From positions 253,001-317,000 of the forward strand of contig NC_133301.1 of NCBI RefSeq assembly GCF_005239225.2: DNA of 64,000 nt. Reading direction: 5' to 3'. Numbering within the stretch: the stretch's first letter is position 1; each line of letters opens with the position of its first letter. Below the pieces are notes generated by a model, which worked only from the letters and a program-made list of their open reading frames with translations, made no database searches and was not told the origin of the DNA. Origin of the DNA: Populus alba (Eukaryota; Streptophyta; Magnoliopsida; Malpighiales; Salicaceae). Positions 1 through 11,700 of the stretch are shown in pieces. A program made the position numbers and the translations under genes.

Positions 1-747
1 AGCAGAGAAGGGAAAGGAGACGATAATTTTACGTGGAAAACCCTCTCAAAATGAGGGGAAAAACCACGGGACAATCACAGAAACACTATTATTAATTTAA
101 ACATTAAGGTAACAACTTTGTTGTTTTTTTTTTTTTTTAATGTACAGATAATATTCAAGCTATTATAAGAGACAGAAAACGAGCAACAATAAGAAGTAAA
201 ATAAAAAGAAGCAAAGTCAGGAACAATACAATTAATTAATTAAAGGATACACATCTTCTCCTCCGATGGATTTCCTTTCCCCATATTGTTAGGCGCCTGC
301 ATGGCAACACGAAAAATGATTATATAATTGAAACTGATGGATCATACTCTTAATTCAAAGCTATTATTCATTTTAATTCAAGCTTTTTTTTATTAAATTA
401 AGTATACACTAAAATCACACGTTTTTATTAGCTGAAGATATCTACTTCATTGATATATACTAAAATAGGCAAAATTCAATAGGAACACACACAAAAATAA
501 ATAAATAAATAAAATAGTTGTCATAAGTTACCTGCAGTCGATCTTCTTTGAATTCCATAGAAGAAGGAATTCATAGGACTGCCAATTAAGAGGAGAAACG
601 AAGTAGAAGAGTTTCCTAAAATTATACATAAAAGTGCAACTCTTTTCTATTAATAAATAAATAGATAAAAAAAAAAAAATGAAGTCAGATTTAATAAATA
701 GGTTTACCTTGTAAAAGAACATATTACCTAAACTGTGGGTATTGCAG
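1..747. other. AT-rich flank downstream of the NBS-LRR gene
   Basis: No gene is supported here. The stretch probably holds the 3' untranslated region of the minus-strand resistance gene and then non-coding DNA. An imperfect hairpin lies at about 33-70, where CGTGG-A(4)-CCCTC is mirrored by GAGGGG-A(5)-CCACG. A T-run follows at 121-138. A short stretch at about 290-305 (aggcgcctgcatggc) is an inverted near-copy of 819-833 inside the last codons of the resistance gene. An open frame at 528-821 on the minus strand overlaps the gene end and resembles no family. Confidence 0.5.
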
Positions 748-3606
748 TCATAACACCATTGAAATAACAATATGATGAGAGGTGTTGCGAGGGATACGTA
801 GACTTTCGCAGTTATCGGCATGCAGGCGCCGAAAAGTTGTTGACTGGAGCACGTAATCCGGAACTGCTTTCAGTTTTGGGCACCCCACAAGTTCCAAGTA
901 ACGAAGAGATGGCATTATGATTGAATTGAAGATGTTTGTTTTATCTTCATTTCCACCTCGTCCTTCCCACTCTTCCCAATTTTTCATATCTATAAAGGTA
1001 AGACTTTTCAACTTGGGGAATGCAATAATAGTATTTGACGGTGATGGTGATGGTGCCATTTCTCCGTTTCTAATGTTACAATCATCATCATCATCAACTT
1101 TCATTCCCAAAAATTCATGCCCCACCTTTTTTATGCATTCCATCTCTTCTACAGTTAATTTTTCAAGTGATTGCAACTTCCCTAAAGGAGGCAGATTCTC
1201 AATCTTCCCCCACTTAAAGAGTCTAACAACCTTTATTTTATTAATCCAACTAGGGAACACTCGGATGATTCCTTGGTAGCAACCTATTGCCAATGAATCA
1301 ACGTTTGGATTTGGTTCTAAGGCTTCAAGGACTTCAACATCGCGAATTATCCTCCTATCTGTCCTAGAATCAAACCATAAATCTAACCTAGTGAGGTGTT
1401 TCTTCCTCTTAAATTCTGCTCTCTTAACCTCATTTGGATCTTTCACATCTCCCAACCAACTTATCGTAAGAGATCCTTGAAGGTGGTTCAAGTTTCTCAA
1501 ATCCTCAATATTAGACACTTCACCACTACCACTCACATGGAACTCATCCAATTCCCGAAGAGAACTTAACCCCTCAAATCCTCTCATCTTTACAAACCAC
1601 GAATCATGCCTATAAATAAAAACTTTGAGATGTCTTAATTTGACTAGTCTTCCTATGTTATCAGGCAGCCTTTCAAGTTTCTGACAAAAGGAGACATCTA
1701 AAGTTAGCATGTTATACAATTCACACATCTCTTCAGGTAACTCCCTGATCTCATTTTCAGACAAGTCAACATGCCTCAGGTGTATCAACTTTCCTATGTT
1801 GGATGGGACTTCTTCTATTCCACAACCTGACAACCTCAGTGTTCTTAGACAACTCAAATTAGCGATTAAGTTAGGTAAGGCTGCATTCATCGATGAAGGA
1901 CGACCATCAACAATCAGACTGCGAAGCTTTTTGAACTTATGAATGGTTGCAGGAAATGATGAGTAGGTATTATAATTTCCAAACACTACCATGGTGTGTC
2001 GAGCATCTCTAGAAAAAGAGTCTATATTTGACTCTACCGCACCATCCATATCTACACTAAAACATTCATTTTTTGTCAAGTTTTGTGCAAAATCATGCAC
2101 CATGTCATGCATCTTACATGCATAAATGCTACCATCACCCGCTTCTTTCTTAAAATCTTGAAAGAAAGAGCGAGCAGCTAAAGCTTCGAAGCACTCATGA
2201 CCCATTACTTCCATCTCTTTATTCTGCATTTCCCGAAGGAAACCTTGTGCCATCCACAGTTTGATCAAAGTATCCCTCTGAAATCTGAAGTCTTTTGGAA
2301 AGACTGCACAATATGAGAAACAACGTCTCATATCAAAGGGTAGGTCATGGTAGCTCAACTGTAAAGAAGCCAAAATTTTGCTTTCAGCTTCTTCAGTCTC
2401 CCAGACATGGCTGTTCAAGACACTTTGCCACTCTGCTCTGCTTCTTTTGAAGCGTAAAAGACTTCCTAGACTCTTTGCAGCAAGAGGCAAGCCCTTACAC
2501 TTTGCTGCAATTTCTCTACCAATATCTTCCAAATTTTCTCTCTCTCTACTGTTTTTTTCAAAATATGCAAACTGACTGAATAATGACCAACATTCATCTG
2601 TAGAGAGAAGTCCTAGTTCTAAAATGTCAACGGATGAGGAGCCCATGCAATTTGCAACTTTCCTCTTACGTGTGGTCACCAAAATTCTACTTCCAGGCAA
2701 GCAACCACACTTAAGGGAGATTTTCAGTTGCTCCCACTTTGAGGAATCCTCATTCCACACATCATCTAGGACAAGCAAGAATTTCATATCCCTAAATAAT
2801 TTTTGTATGTCCTCCAACAAAGTCTGCAATTCGATTGCATCTGAGGCAGAAACCTTAAAGGCTTCAAGGATTGCCTTGGCAATCCTTATCTCATCAAAGG
2901 GATCTGATACACAAACCCATATTCTCTTCTTAAAATGGGTAGCCACCTTATGATCATTATAAACTAGTTGAGCAAGGGTTGTCTTTCCTATCCCTCCCAT
3001 CCCTACTAGAGAGATTGTACGGAGGGCTGGTCCTTGACTACTCTGACTCAACAACATATTCATCACCCTATCTTTATCCTTTTCTCTACCTTTAGTTTCT
3101 GTTGCATCTATAACAGAAGTGGTTTTTTGATATTCAAGCTGTTTAATTCCTACTTCAGATGATTTGAAGTGGAATCTATCTTTCTCAATCACAATGCCAT
3201 CTATTCTTTCATTTAGTTCTTTTATCTTATGAGCAATATCACGACGCAAACCAACTTCTCTGAAACAAAGGCAAGAGAAGATCATGGAGCATACCTTCCT
3301 AGCAGTCTTGCGGGGATGCTCATTTACCTTCATTTGTGATTTTGCAATTGCCGTGCCCCACTCATCCAGAACATCATCCATATCATAAGATACGCCTTTG
3401 AGTTGATCTATCCAACGTTGGATGGAGCCATCCTTCAACTGTCTTTCCTCTGCATCGGCAAGCACAGCTTGGATGGCCTGGAAATTGCTGGTAAGCTTTT
3501 TAACCTCGTTCTTGACACCAACAACGAGCCTCACTTCCTGTTGCACCTCTTGAGCAAACATTAAGCTCAGCTGCTCCATGACTACAGAAACAAGAGCATC
3601 AGCCAT
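748..3606 (-). CDS. CC-NBS-LRR disease resistance protein (RGA-like)
   Basis: An intracellular immune receptor of the CNL class, 952 residues in one uninterrupted exon. An N-terminal coiled-coil (Rx-like) domain covers about residues 1-150, with the EDVID-like stretch YDMDDVLDEW at 74-83. The NB-ARC domain shows the P-loop GMGGIGKTT (202-210), kinase-2 LLVLDDVW (277-284), RNBS-B SRILVTTR (306-313), GLPLA (372-376) and an intact MHD (499-501) in KMHDMVHDFAQ. Leucine-rich repeats run from about 560 to the end. In this family ATP/ADP exchange in NB-ARC switches the receptor on and the LRR region confers specificity. The start MADALVSVV is typical of the class. The last about 25 residues, after PDYVLQSTT, do not look like the usual tail of RGA proteins, so the end may be truncated or spliced to a further exon. 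No frameshift is seen. A single copy is present in this window. Confidence 0.95.
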   Translation of the reverse strand: MADALVSVVMEQLSLMFAQEVQQEVRLVVGVKNEVKKLTSNFQAIQAVLADAEERQLKDGSIQRWIDQLKGVSYDMDDVLDEWGTAIAKSQMKVNEHPRKTARKVCSMIFSCLCFREVGLRRDIAHKIKELNERIDGIVIEKDRFHFKSSEVGIKQLEYQKTTSVIDATETKGREKDKDRVMNMLLSQSSQGPALRTISLVGMGGIGKTTLAQLVYNDHKVATHFKKRIWVCVSDPFDEIRIAKAILEAFKVSASDAIELQTLLEDIQKLFRDMKFLLVLDDVWNEDSSKWEQLKISLKCGCLPGSRILVTTRKRKVANCMGSSSVDILELGLLSTDECWSLFSQFAYFEKNSRERENLEDIGREIAAKCKGLPLAAKSLGSLLRFKRSRAEWQSVLNSHVWETEEAESKILASLQLSYHDLPFDMRRCFSYCAVFPKDFRFQRDTLIKLWMAQGFLREMQNKEMEVMGHECFEALAARSFFQDFKKEAGDGSIYACKMHDMVHDFAQNLTKNECFSVDMDGAVESNIDSFSRDARHTMVVFGNYNTYSSFPATIHKFKKLRSLIVDGRPSSMNAALPNLIANLSCLRTLRLSGCGIEEVPSNIGKLIHLRHVDLSENEIRELPEEMCELYNMLTLDVSFCQKLERLPDNIGRLVKLRHLKVFIYRHDSWFVKMRGFEGLSSLRELDEFHVSGSGEVSNIEDLRNLNHLQGSLTISWLGDVKDPNEVKRAEFKRKKHLTRLDLWFDSRTDRRIIRDVEVLEALEPNPNVDSLAIGCYQGIIRVFPSWINKIKVVRLFKWGKIENLPPLGKLQSLEKLTVEEMECIKKVGHEFLGMKVDDDDDCNIRNGEMAPSPSPSNTIIAFPKLKSLTFIDMKNWEEWEGRGGNEDKTNIFNSIIMPSLRYLELVGCPKLKAVPDYVLQSTTFRRLHADNCESLRIPRNTSHHIVISMVL

Positions 3607-3786
3607 ACTATGCAGAACTAAGGAATGCTTGAGAGGGGATAAAATTGAAATAAAAGGATTATAAATTTAGGAATGTGCAATATAGGGAGTAATTAATTGA
3701 TTGGTTGAGAAAAGAGGAGAAATGAAAAGGGCATGCAAAGAGGAGCTTATGATTTGATGATGCTTCATATGATCTATTACTTGATG

Positions 3787-3795
3787 TATATATAG
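3787..3795 (-). promoter_or_regulatory. Possible TATA box of the NBS-LRR gene
   Basis: Read on the minus strand, this is CTATATATA, about 180 bases upstream of the start codon at 3606. That spacing would give a 5' leader of about 150 bases. It is a motif match only and no transcript start is known. Confidence 0.35.
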
Positions 3796-3799
3796 TACA

Positions 3800-5700
3800 T
3801 TGGAAAAGGCCATGGAATCTCTTAATTTCATGTACTGAAGCAAAAGAGCTTTGCTTTCACGATGGTTTTTGGGATACTTGTCTTCCCCAAGAAATGCCCT
3901 TTATTCTTTCCTTTTGAGTTCTCAGAAGAAATATTCCAAAATTTACTAGAGCAAGCTAATCATGTGACTCCATAAATCATTCTTTTTTTACTTTGGATGG
4001 GAATTCTTTTCCCCCTTAGAGTCATTAAAATTGCTTATGGAAGGTATCATGAACAATGGCCAGCTTAAACCATTCAATTTATACATTCTTTCGGGACATT
4101 GTAGTTCAAGCAAGAATCTGATGCAAATGCAACAACCAAGTACGTAAACTAAGAGAAGGGGAACACGGATGGAATCTGATGCAAATGCAAACATCCAGCC
4201 TCCAGTTCGTTCTAAGCTTTCTGAAACAACATATCATTTACTAGAATTTCTTTCTTTGAATGTGAACTTGTTCCGCCAACTTTTTGTAAAACCCTTGGTG
4301 TTGATCAAATTCACTCCCATTTTATTATCATTACTTCTATTTGATCTGATTGATCTCTTGCATGACAAAGATGGCATGTTCTCTTACATTATTGTTGGTC
4401 TGTCTATACAGGGTGAGTTCTGCATTTATCAAATGTAGTTCAGTGTATCAACCTCTTACCTCGGTCGATCATCTGTACTATCACAGAAGTTTTTGTTAGA
4501 AAAACAATGAAAAAAATAAAAATTAGATTATCAGTAATTAATGTATGCAGTCACTGGTAAAAATCTGCTGAACTCTAACATTTGATTAGCAATATATATG
4601 AAAGATCAGGTCGAGCCGTTTGGTTTCTCAATGAGGTTCATGCCATTCCAAGATTCAACTATGTAAAAGTTATTTTGCATGTCACAAAATATAAATGCAG
4701 CTATTCTTTTGGGTGTTTAATGTACGGTTCTTAGCCAGAACTCACAATAACCTGCCTAGGTTACACCAGAAGTGTGAGTAGAAATTTATGAGTGTGGTTT
4801 TGTTCTTAAGTCTGGACCAACTTGATGTGATCGCTCAACTTCTAAAGCCCAGTAGCAAGAATTGAAAGTGACGTGAAAGCCAACGAAGAACTCATCAAAA
4901 TTAAGACTAAAGACTTGCTAACTAGTACTCGCTAACAATATTCTTTCTAATGACGATACCTTCCTTGGAGCCTGGAGGGTCATGGCATTGGTAGCCATCC
5001 TTGAATATGGAAAATTTTGAAATCCCCTGCAAATCTCATCAATTGGATGAGAAATGAGTTTCCAATTCTGACGGCACAAAAGATGGAAGAAACCGTGTCT
5101 TGTTGTCCAGAACCCACTCATACAAGGATTACCAGAAAGTTAAGCTTTGAGCTTTGCCTTGTGATTTCAATATGCTGTCATTATTATTTCTCAAGAGCAA
5201 AATTCACGTGAATAATCTCCTGTTTCATATGCAATCAATCAAACTGTGGTTTTTCTAAAGTTGCCTTTCATGCTATTAAAAATAAAATTTGTTCTACAAT
5301 ATCAAGATTATTAATCCCTGTCTGAATTTCAAGAAGAGCAAGTTAAACCAACTTAATTTTAAATTATTATTTTTAAGTTAAAACCAAGTTATTTTTGTAT
5401 ATATAAAAAAAAAATTGACTAATAGACTAAATGCATGCCACCTTCTATCTAGTTTTACTTGAAACTCAAGTCATGCTCAAGCCCTAAATAACGCAACAGG
5501 CATCAATGAAAGACTAAAAACACGTAATGCAAATGTATCAAAGTATGCAAAGGAGCAAAGCAGCTTGGAGGTTTATAAAACTCCTCGTATAACCTTATAA
5601 ATGATGGCTGTAAATGTCTTACAATTTCCTGTTGACACGATTGTATTCAGTATAAATAATTTCTGTATTTTTGGGCTGAGATTATCATGGATAGTACAGT
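3800..5700. other. Intergenic region between NBS-LRR and ABC1K genes
   Basis: No gene is supported. An open frame at 4169-4438 (plus, 89 codons, starting MESDANANIQ) has a hydrophobic middle but no recognised homology or plausible splice context. An 18-base direct repeat (gaatctgatgcaaatgca) occurs at about 4115 and again at about 4172. The remainder is AT-rich single-copy-looking DNA; the part next to 5731 should include the 3' untranslated region of the kinase gene. Confidence 0.4.
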
Positions 5701-5730
5701 ACATGTTGACAATGAGAAGAGTCCTTGTCT

Positions 5731-8700
5731 TCAGTTAATCAGAGGTCTCGCTATGCTCAACTCCTCGTCGGGTGCGGTTTCGCTAAGAACAGAGTACTCG
5801 TCTGGTAGCGGAATATTTAGCTCTGAACAAACAAACTGAATAATTCTTCTAGTTGCAGTCCCGAGTGACATTTTGTTCAAGGTCACTGCAATTGCGAACC
5901 TGTTTTTAATATCACAAAAACCTGTGGATCCACCCATACCTGAGTGCCCAAATCCATAAAAGGATCCATCACTTGAACTAAATCTCCTAAAACCTAATCC
6001 GAATGTCCCATTTGGCAGTACAAGATTCCTGTACTCACCCGCGCCCATGAACTCATCATGAATTCTGGGGTTATTAAAAATCCTGATGGCATTACTTTGG
6101 CGAAAGTTCTCACTGGCTGCAAAGCCTTTGGGTGGACTAGCATCGCTGCTGCTGCCACCAGCGCTACCGTTAGCAAGCCTGGTATACCCATCACTGTTAC
6201 TTTCTCCACCATCCTTGAAATCATTACTGTGATTCATCTTGAGCTCATAACCATTTCCTTTTTTCTTTGAAGCAGAACCCGCTGCCTTACTCTTCTCACC
6301 TTTCTGCTTTTTGGAGGTAATCTCTGAAGGAAATTTTGGAATGTGTGGGTGGGTGCCAAGGGGCGGCTTGGACAAAGAGGAATGAGGTGGTGGGACCAGG
6401 CCTCCATCAACAAGAGCTGCATAGTAGCGAGCAAGAGCACGAGCTGAGCAATGTCCGTTAGCAGCTGGTATAATGGCGCGACGAACATTCAGCATGTTAA
6501 ACAAAGCAGGCACTGCAGTTACTAGTTGGGAAATGTTCTCTGGCTGGAAGGTGGAGGGAAGCTCAGGACGACTAGCAATTTTTGAGAGCTTGCTAAAATC
6601 ATCTTTATCTAATGTCAGAGATGCAAGTCGAGATTCCACACCTGGAGGAGACACATGGCAAGCATTAATGTGCCAATCATGAAAAGAAACTTTGAATTTA
6701 CAATTTGCAGGAACATGATAACTCTATCCATGGAATGAGGGACAGGCAGGTAGTATGACCACTTGAAAAAAAAGCAATTGCATGTGCAAATCTGTTGTAG
6801 TATTTCTGTTAGCGAAGCAAGAACATTAAATACACGGACTTTAACAGATACCTGGAGGAATTCCAACATATAGCTCGCCTTCAATGTTGAGAGGTCGAAC
6901 TATTGCTTCTTCAAGGATCTCCTGAAATTTCTTCCCAGAGGCATGCTGTTTCATTAAAGCACATTATTAAAAAGCGGGACAAGTCAAGCTCCCTCCAAAA
7001 ACAGATTCGGATCAGACATTCCAATCATAAAGAAATTCAAAAACAAATGCAGACATCAGCTTCCTGGTTCTTTCATGTTCAAACACTTGAGCAAGGGATT
7101 GTACCTCGATTATTCCACCACAAAGCCAGCCAAAAGACAGATAGTGATACAACTGCTCCTGGCCAGGTTCAGTGTCAGGTGCTGACATAGCAATCCGTTT
7201 CAGACATTCATCCCAGTCAGCCATTAGCAAAGGATTTTCTTCTCTGAGGTTGGCCAAAGCATTTTGCAAACCAGATGTATGGTTAAGAACATGGTGGACC
7301 TAAACAGGACAAAAAAAATGTGAGCATACATACAAAAGAGCTTCAGGTGGTAATCTGAAAGGTTTAGCAGGTCTTGGAAAATAAACTTTCACACCTTGAT
7401 GAGATTCTTTCCGTTTGTTCCAAATTCTGGCCAAATATTAGCAATATTTTCATTGAGGTTGAGTTTTCTGCAAGACAACATGCGACATTTTGTAACCAAC
7501 CACAAAAGGCATTTTGCATTAAGTTTGCCTTAAATTACTACATACTGGGCAGAATTACTCATGCTAAAAATGATATCCTATCTAAGAACCAGCAAGGACC
7601 TCAAAAGAAAAAACAATTGCAAAAAGTTCCTCATGTAGAAAAGAAAAATCATCTAGTCATATAACCAAAATGCTAACATAGTTTATGCAGGATAAACACC
7701 AGTGCTTGTATCAATATTGGTTTTAGGAAGCGGATCATGCATTCACTATTCCCAGTGAAAGATAACAACTACATGAAAATTAATCAAAAACAAAACTACA
7801 TGCAAAAATAAATATGTTGCCTAGCAGTTCAGTAAATGATAACACACAAAAGGCTTTGCTTTCATACAATTACTGCTACATACCCATTATCGACAAGCCA
7901 ATGTAACATTCCTGCTGCAATGCCCTTTGTTACAGAGAAAACAGGAAAAAGGCTATCAGGCTGTACTGGGCGAGGATCATATCTACCAAGTACACCAGCA
8001 GCAGTATCGATAATAACCTCTCCATCTTTATAGGCACATACCTTTAGGCATCAAATTCATAAAGTAGTCAAAATAAAAGGAAAACAAGGCAGTTATTTTT
8101 TCCATGTCAAAAGCATAAAAACCAGTATAAAATAAGGGATTAGTTTTACAGTTGTTAACAAGTTATTCTTAAGATTCTCATTTATGCTACTTTGTCAGAA
8201 AAAAATGGAACCATGCAGACCTGGATTCCAAGTATTTTGTCATCATTCCCTAACTCAACTAAAATCTGCCTCAGCTTTGCCTCCACATCAGAATGAACCG
8301 GGGTGTCATTGATCCACTGTGCATTTTCTGATGGCCCCTTAGCAATCTTCCTGGCAATTGAATTTCAAGTTCAAATAGAGATGAACAATAATCGAAGACA
8401 TTATACAAATTGGCACATTGCTCAAGATAGACTTACTCTTGCAGAACAGATTCGGCAAATGGTCTCATGACATCATGATATACTATGCGAGCATCCAATG
8501 TGGTAGAAAGTCCTAAACCCACATCAAAGGAAAAGTAAAGAAATGCAAAAGTTTTCTCATTAACTGCTACCAGTGTAAAGATTTTATTACTGACCTCTCA
8601 GAAGACCAATAACCCGTGAAAATATTACCATATCACCAGGAAATGCATCAATCTGAACCAACAATTGTTAATAAATACTGATGAAATTGCCAACAAACAA

Positions 8701-11700
8701 ATCAAGAAAAATATTGATAGAAGTAGAACAATGTGATAGAAGGACTTGCCGGATTAAATCGTTTAACTTCCTTTTGGCTGAGATTCATCTTTTCCTGTAG
8801 CACCTTCATGTTTCTTGCTCTTCGCTCTCCCAAAGATTTGGCATATTCCTTAACAGGAGCACAGTATAAGATTGGAATCGCTGGAATCAAAATAGAACTC
8901 TAAAGGCAGGCAGTGCATACTTACAGCAGCTTCACTTGCAGATGTTGACGTGCGGAAGAAGACACTGATAAAATCCATAGCCTGCTCAGGAAAGTCCAGG
9001 CGCAGCTTAAGTCCCATTTCAGAAAAGGAAGACAAAAGAGCAACATGGTCCCCCTGTAAGAGAAAGCATAGTATTTACTTTATAATGAAAAAATAAACAA
9101 AAATAGAAAAAAATATAAACAGATAGGAGTGATGACAAAACCAAAAATATTGTACTCAGTTGAAGTGGCATATCTTTTGCATAACAGTGGTGAAAGATTA
9201 TGAAAATAATGGAGCATGCTCAGCTATACTTGACCAGTAATTTGATTTTGATGACCAATGTGCACTTTTGAGTAAATTTCAGCAAAATATGGAGCAGCAA
9301 CAATGGGTTAAGCATATGTTGTAATGGCAGAGACAGAGAGACAGGGTAAAGAGTATGCTAAACTAGGACACAGAAAACCCTCCCGTGCAAGAAAAAAAAT
9401 TATTTTATTGCTCAACACAATTAATCATCAGATCTGTTACACAGATACTCTTATGATTATGATGCATTATTGACAGTACACTGACAGGAAGATTTTCACA
9501 AACCTCAGCAGTAGCAAGAAACATTTTAGCTAGTGATTGTTTCATAGAGCTTGATATTCTCTTTGTCAGCCCAAAGTCAAGCAAAATTGGACGATGTGGA
9601 GGTTCTTTGCTCACCAGAAAATTACCTGCAACACAACCAATATTAAAGCATTCAACAGAGTAAACTCATTCTGATTTAGGGCACAATTAGGGAGAATAGG
9701 ATAGAAGAAAGGGTAGAGCAACGTGCTTAAAAGAAATGGGAGAAAGAACATATGTTTTGATTTTTGATTTCAGACCCCTAATCAAATTTCATTCATTGAA
9801 ATAGCTCCCTGAAAGCATATCGCATCACAGGTGTTACATAAACATCAACAAGAGAAAATTCGGACACACATTCTCTTTTTCTTTCCTTGTCTGAGGAAAC
9901 AGCCAGAGATTCTATTTTCTTTCTTCCTTTTATACTATTGGTAAGCAAACACTAGAGCAGTAGCTGAGAGAGAGAGAGAGAGAAGTGTACCAGGATGAGG
10001 GTCACCATTAAAAAACCCATCAACATATATTTGATGGGCAAAGGCCCGTGTGATTTCTTCAACAATCTTTTGGTTGTTAGCACCACAAGCTTCTAGGGAT
10101 TCAAAGTCATTCAAACGAATTCCATCCATATATTCCAAAATTAGAACTTTTTCTGTCGACTGTTAATGAGAGGAACATGATGCACAGTCAGAAAGAGTGA
10201 AAAGATTAAGGATCATTATCAACATAAGAATAGCAAAACAGGCACCAAGCAGTTAAGGTAAGAAGGGATTCACTACTTAAGATCCACTCATTGAAAATAT
10301 ATATAGAAACCATCTGTATTAGGTTAAAAACATGTGAAGAGACTAGCATCTAGTAATTATAGGTAAGGGAATGTGTTTTACTTGGGTATATGGTATAGAC
10401 ATTCACGATGGTGTCATAACTAAATAATTCATTTTCCTCCACTCCACTCTGCCCAGGCTTCAGAATGACATAAAAATGTTCATTTTTCTCCCACATGATT
10501 CTTTTTGCAAGAATGGTAGTTGGCTCAGAAATGTCAATGAAGATGCCTGCAATGAGTCCTTTAATATTTGTTCCAGACAGTGAGAAATGTTAATAAAATT
10601 CCTACGACAAGATATAGTTTTAGGATTTCATCCTATTGCACCTGCACTCGAGCAAACAACTTTGTTATATCAAAACATGAGAGCAAAATGATACCTGAAT
10701 AACCTCTGGAATCAAAACATCCACTTGATTGATGGGCTTGTTGCTATCATATTTGCTTGTGCAGCCAAGATTTTTAGACACGGTTCTGGTATTCTCTACA
10801 AATACAATAGACCAGCATCAGTAAGAGAGAAAGGTACACTGAACAGTAGAGAAACACAATGATGTACTTGATAAGAAAAACAGTAAGAGAATATAAATGG
10901 AGGAAGAGATTAAAGAATTTAAAATTCCTTGCATTGTCTCTGCACAGTGTTAATAAATAGATTGGGAATGTCCTACACTGAATTCAGTATGGTGAGTTGG
11001 AGTTTCACTTTCATGAACATGCTAGAAAATGGCTGAATACAGTTGCCAACCATCACTTTCATCTCTACAACATCCAAGCTCACCACTGCAACATAGCGCC
11101 AATGCTAATGCTTCGATTAGCACTAACAGCACCATGCCAAAGTCTTCACATGAGTTGCCACCAAATCACCACTAGAACCATGCCGCTGCCATTGCACTGC
11201 TACCAATAGAGTACCACACTGCCTTGACCACTGTCATTAAAGTTACCCTCACATTGCCACCATCATTGCTGCTGCCACCATCCTCATAGCACCATAACCA
11301 TCAAGCCAAGCTGTTACCTCCACATTCAAAGAGTATATACAACCACTAAAATCCAAATACGATAACCACAACTGCCAACCTTGCCTCCACCACCATCACT
11401 GCTGACACCACACAGCTATCATCCCATTCACTTCATTGATTCAATAAAAAAATTAAGATGCTGCACTTGGTATGGATTCTAAACATGATCAGATTTAACT
11501 GTCCCAATGATTGGATTCCATTATCGTTATTTCACGCTCCTGATATGAATCCCAAATCCCAATACCCTCATCCAGACCCAGCCAGAACTCACATTTATTA
11601 TCTATTGGTTGTAAGAGAAAAGAAAATAGCAATTTTGTGATGTCATCGACAGAATTTCATCAACAGAAATATTGCTAAAGACTTGAAGTTTACCTGCTTC

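Noticed and set aside
4169..4438. 89-codon open frame MESDANANIQ.. on the plus strand
   Set aside because: No recognised domain, no splice context, hydrophobic stretches typical of chance frames in AT-rich DNA.
10997..11209. 70-codon His/Leu-rich open frame
   Set aside because: Lies in an intron of the ABC1K gene within a triplet-rich tract, on the opposite strand.
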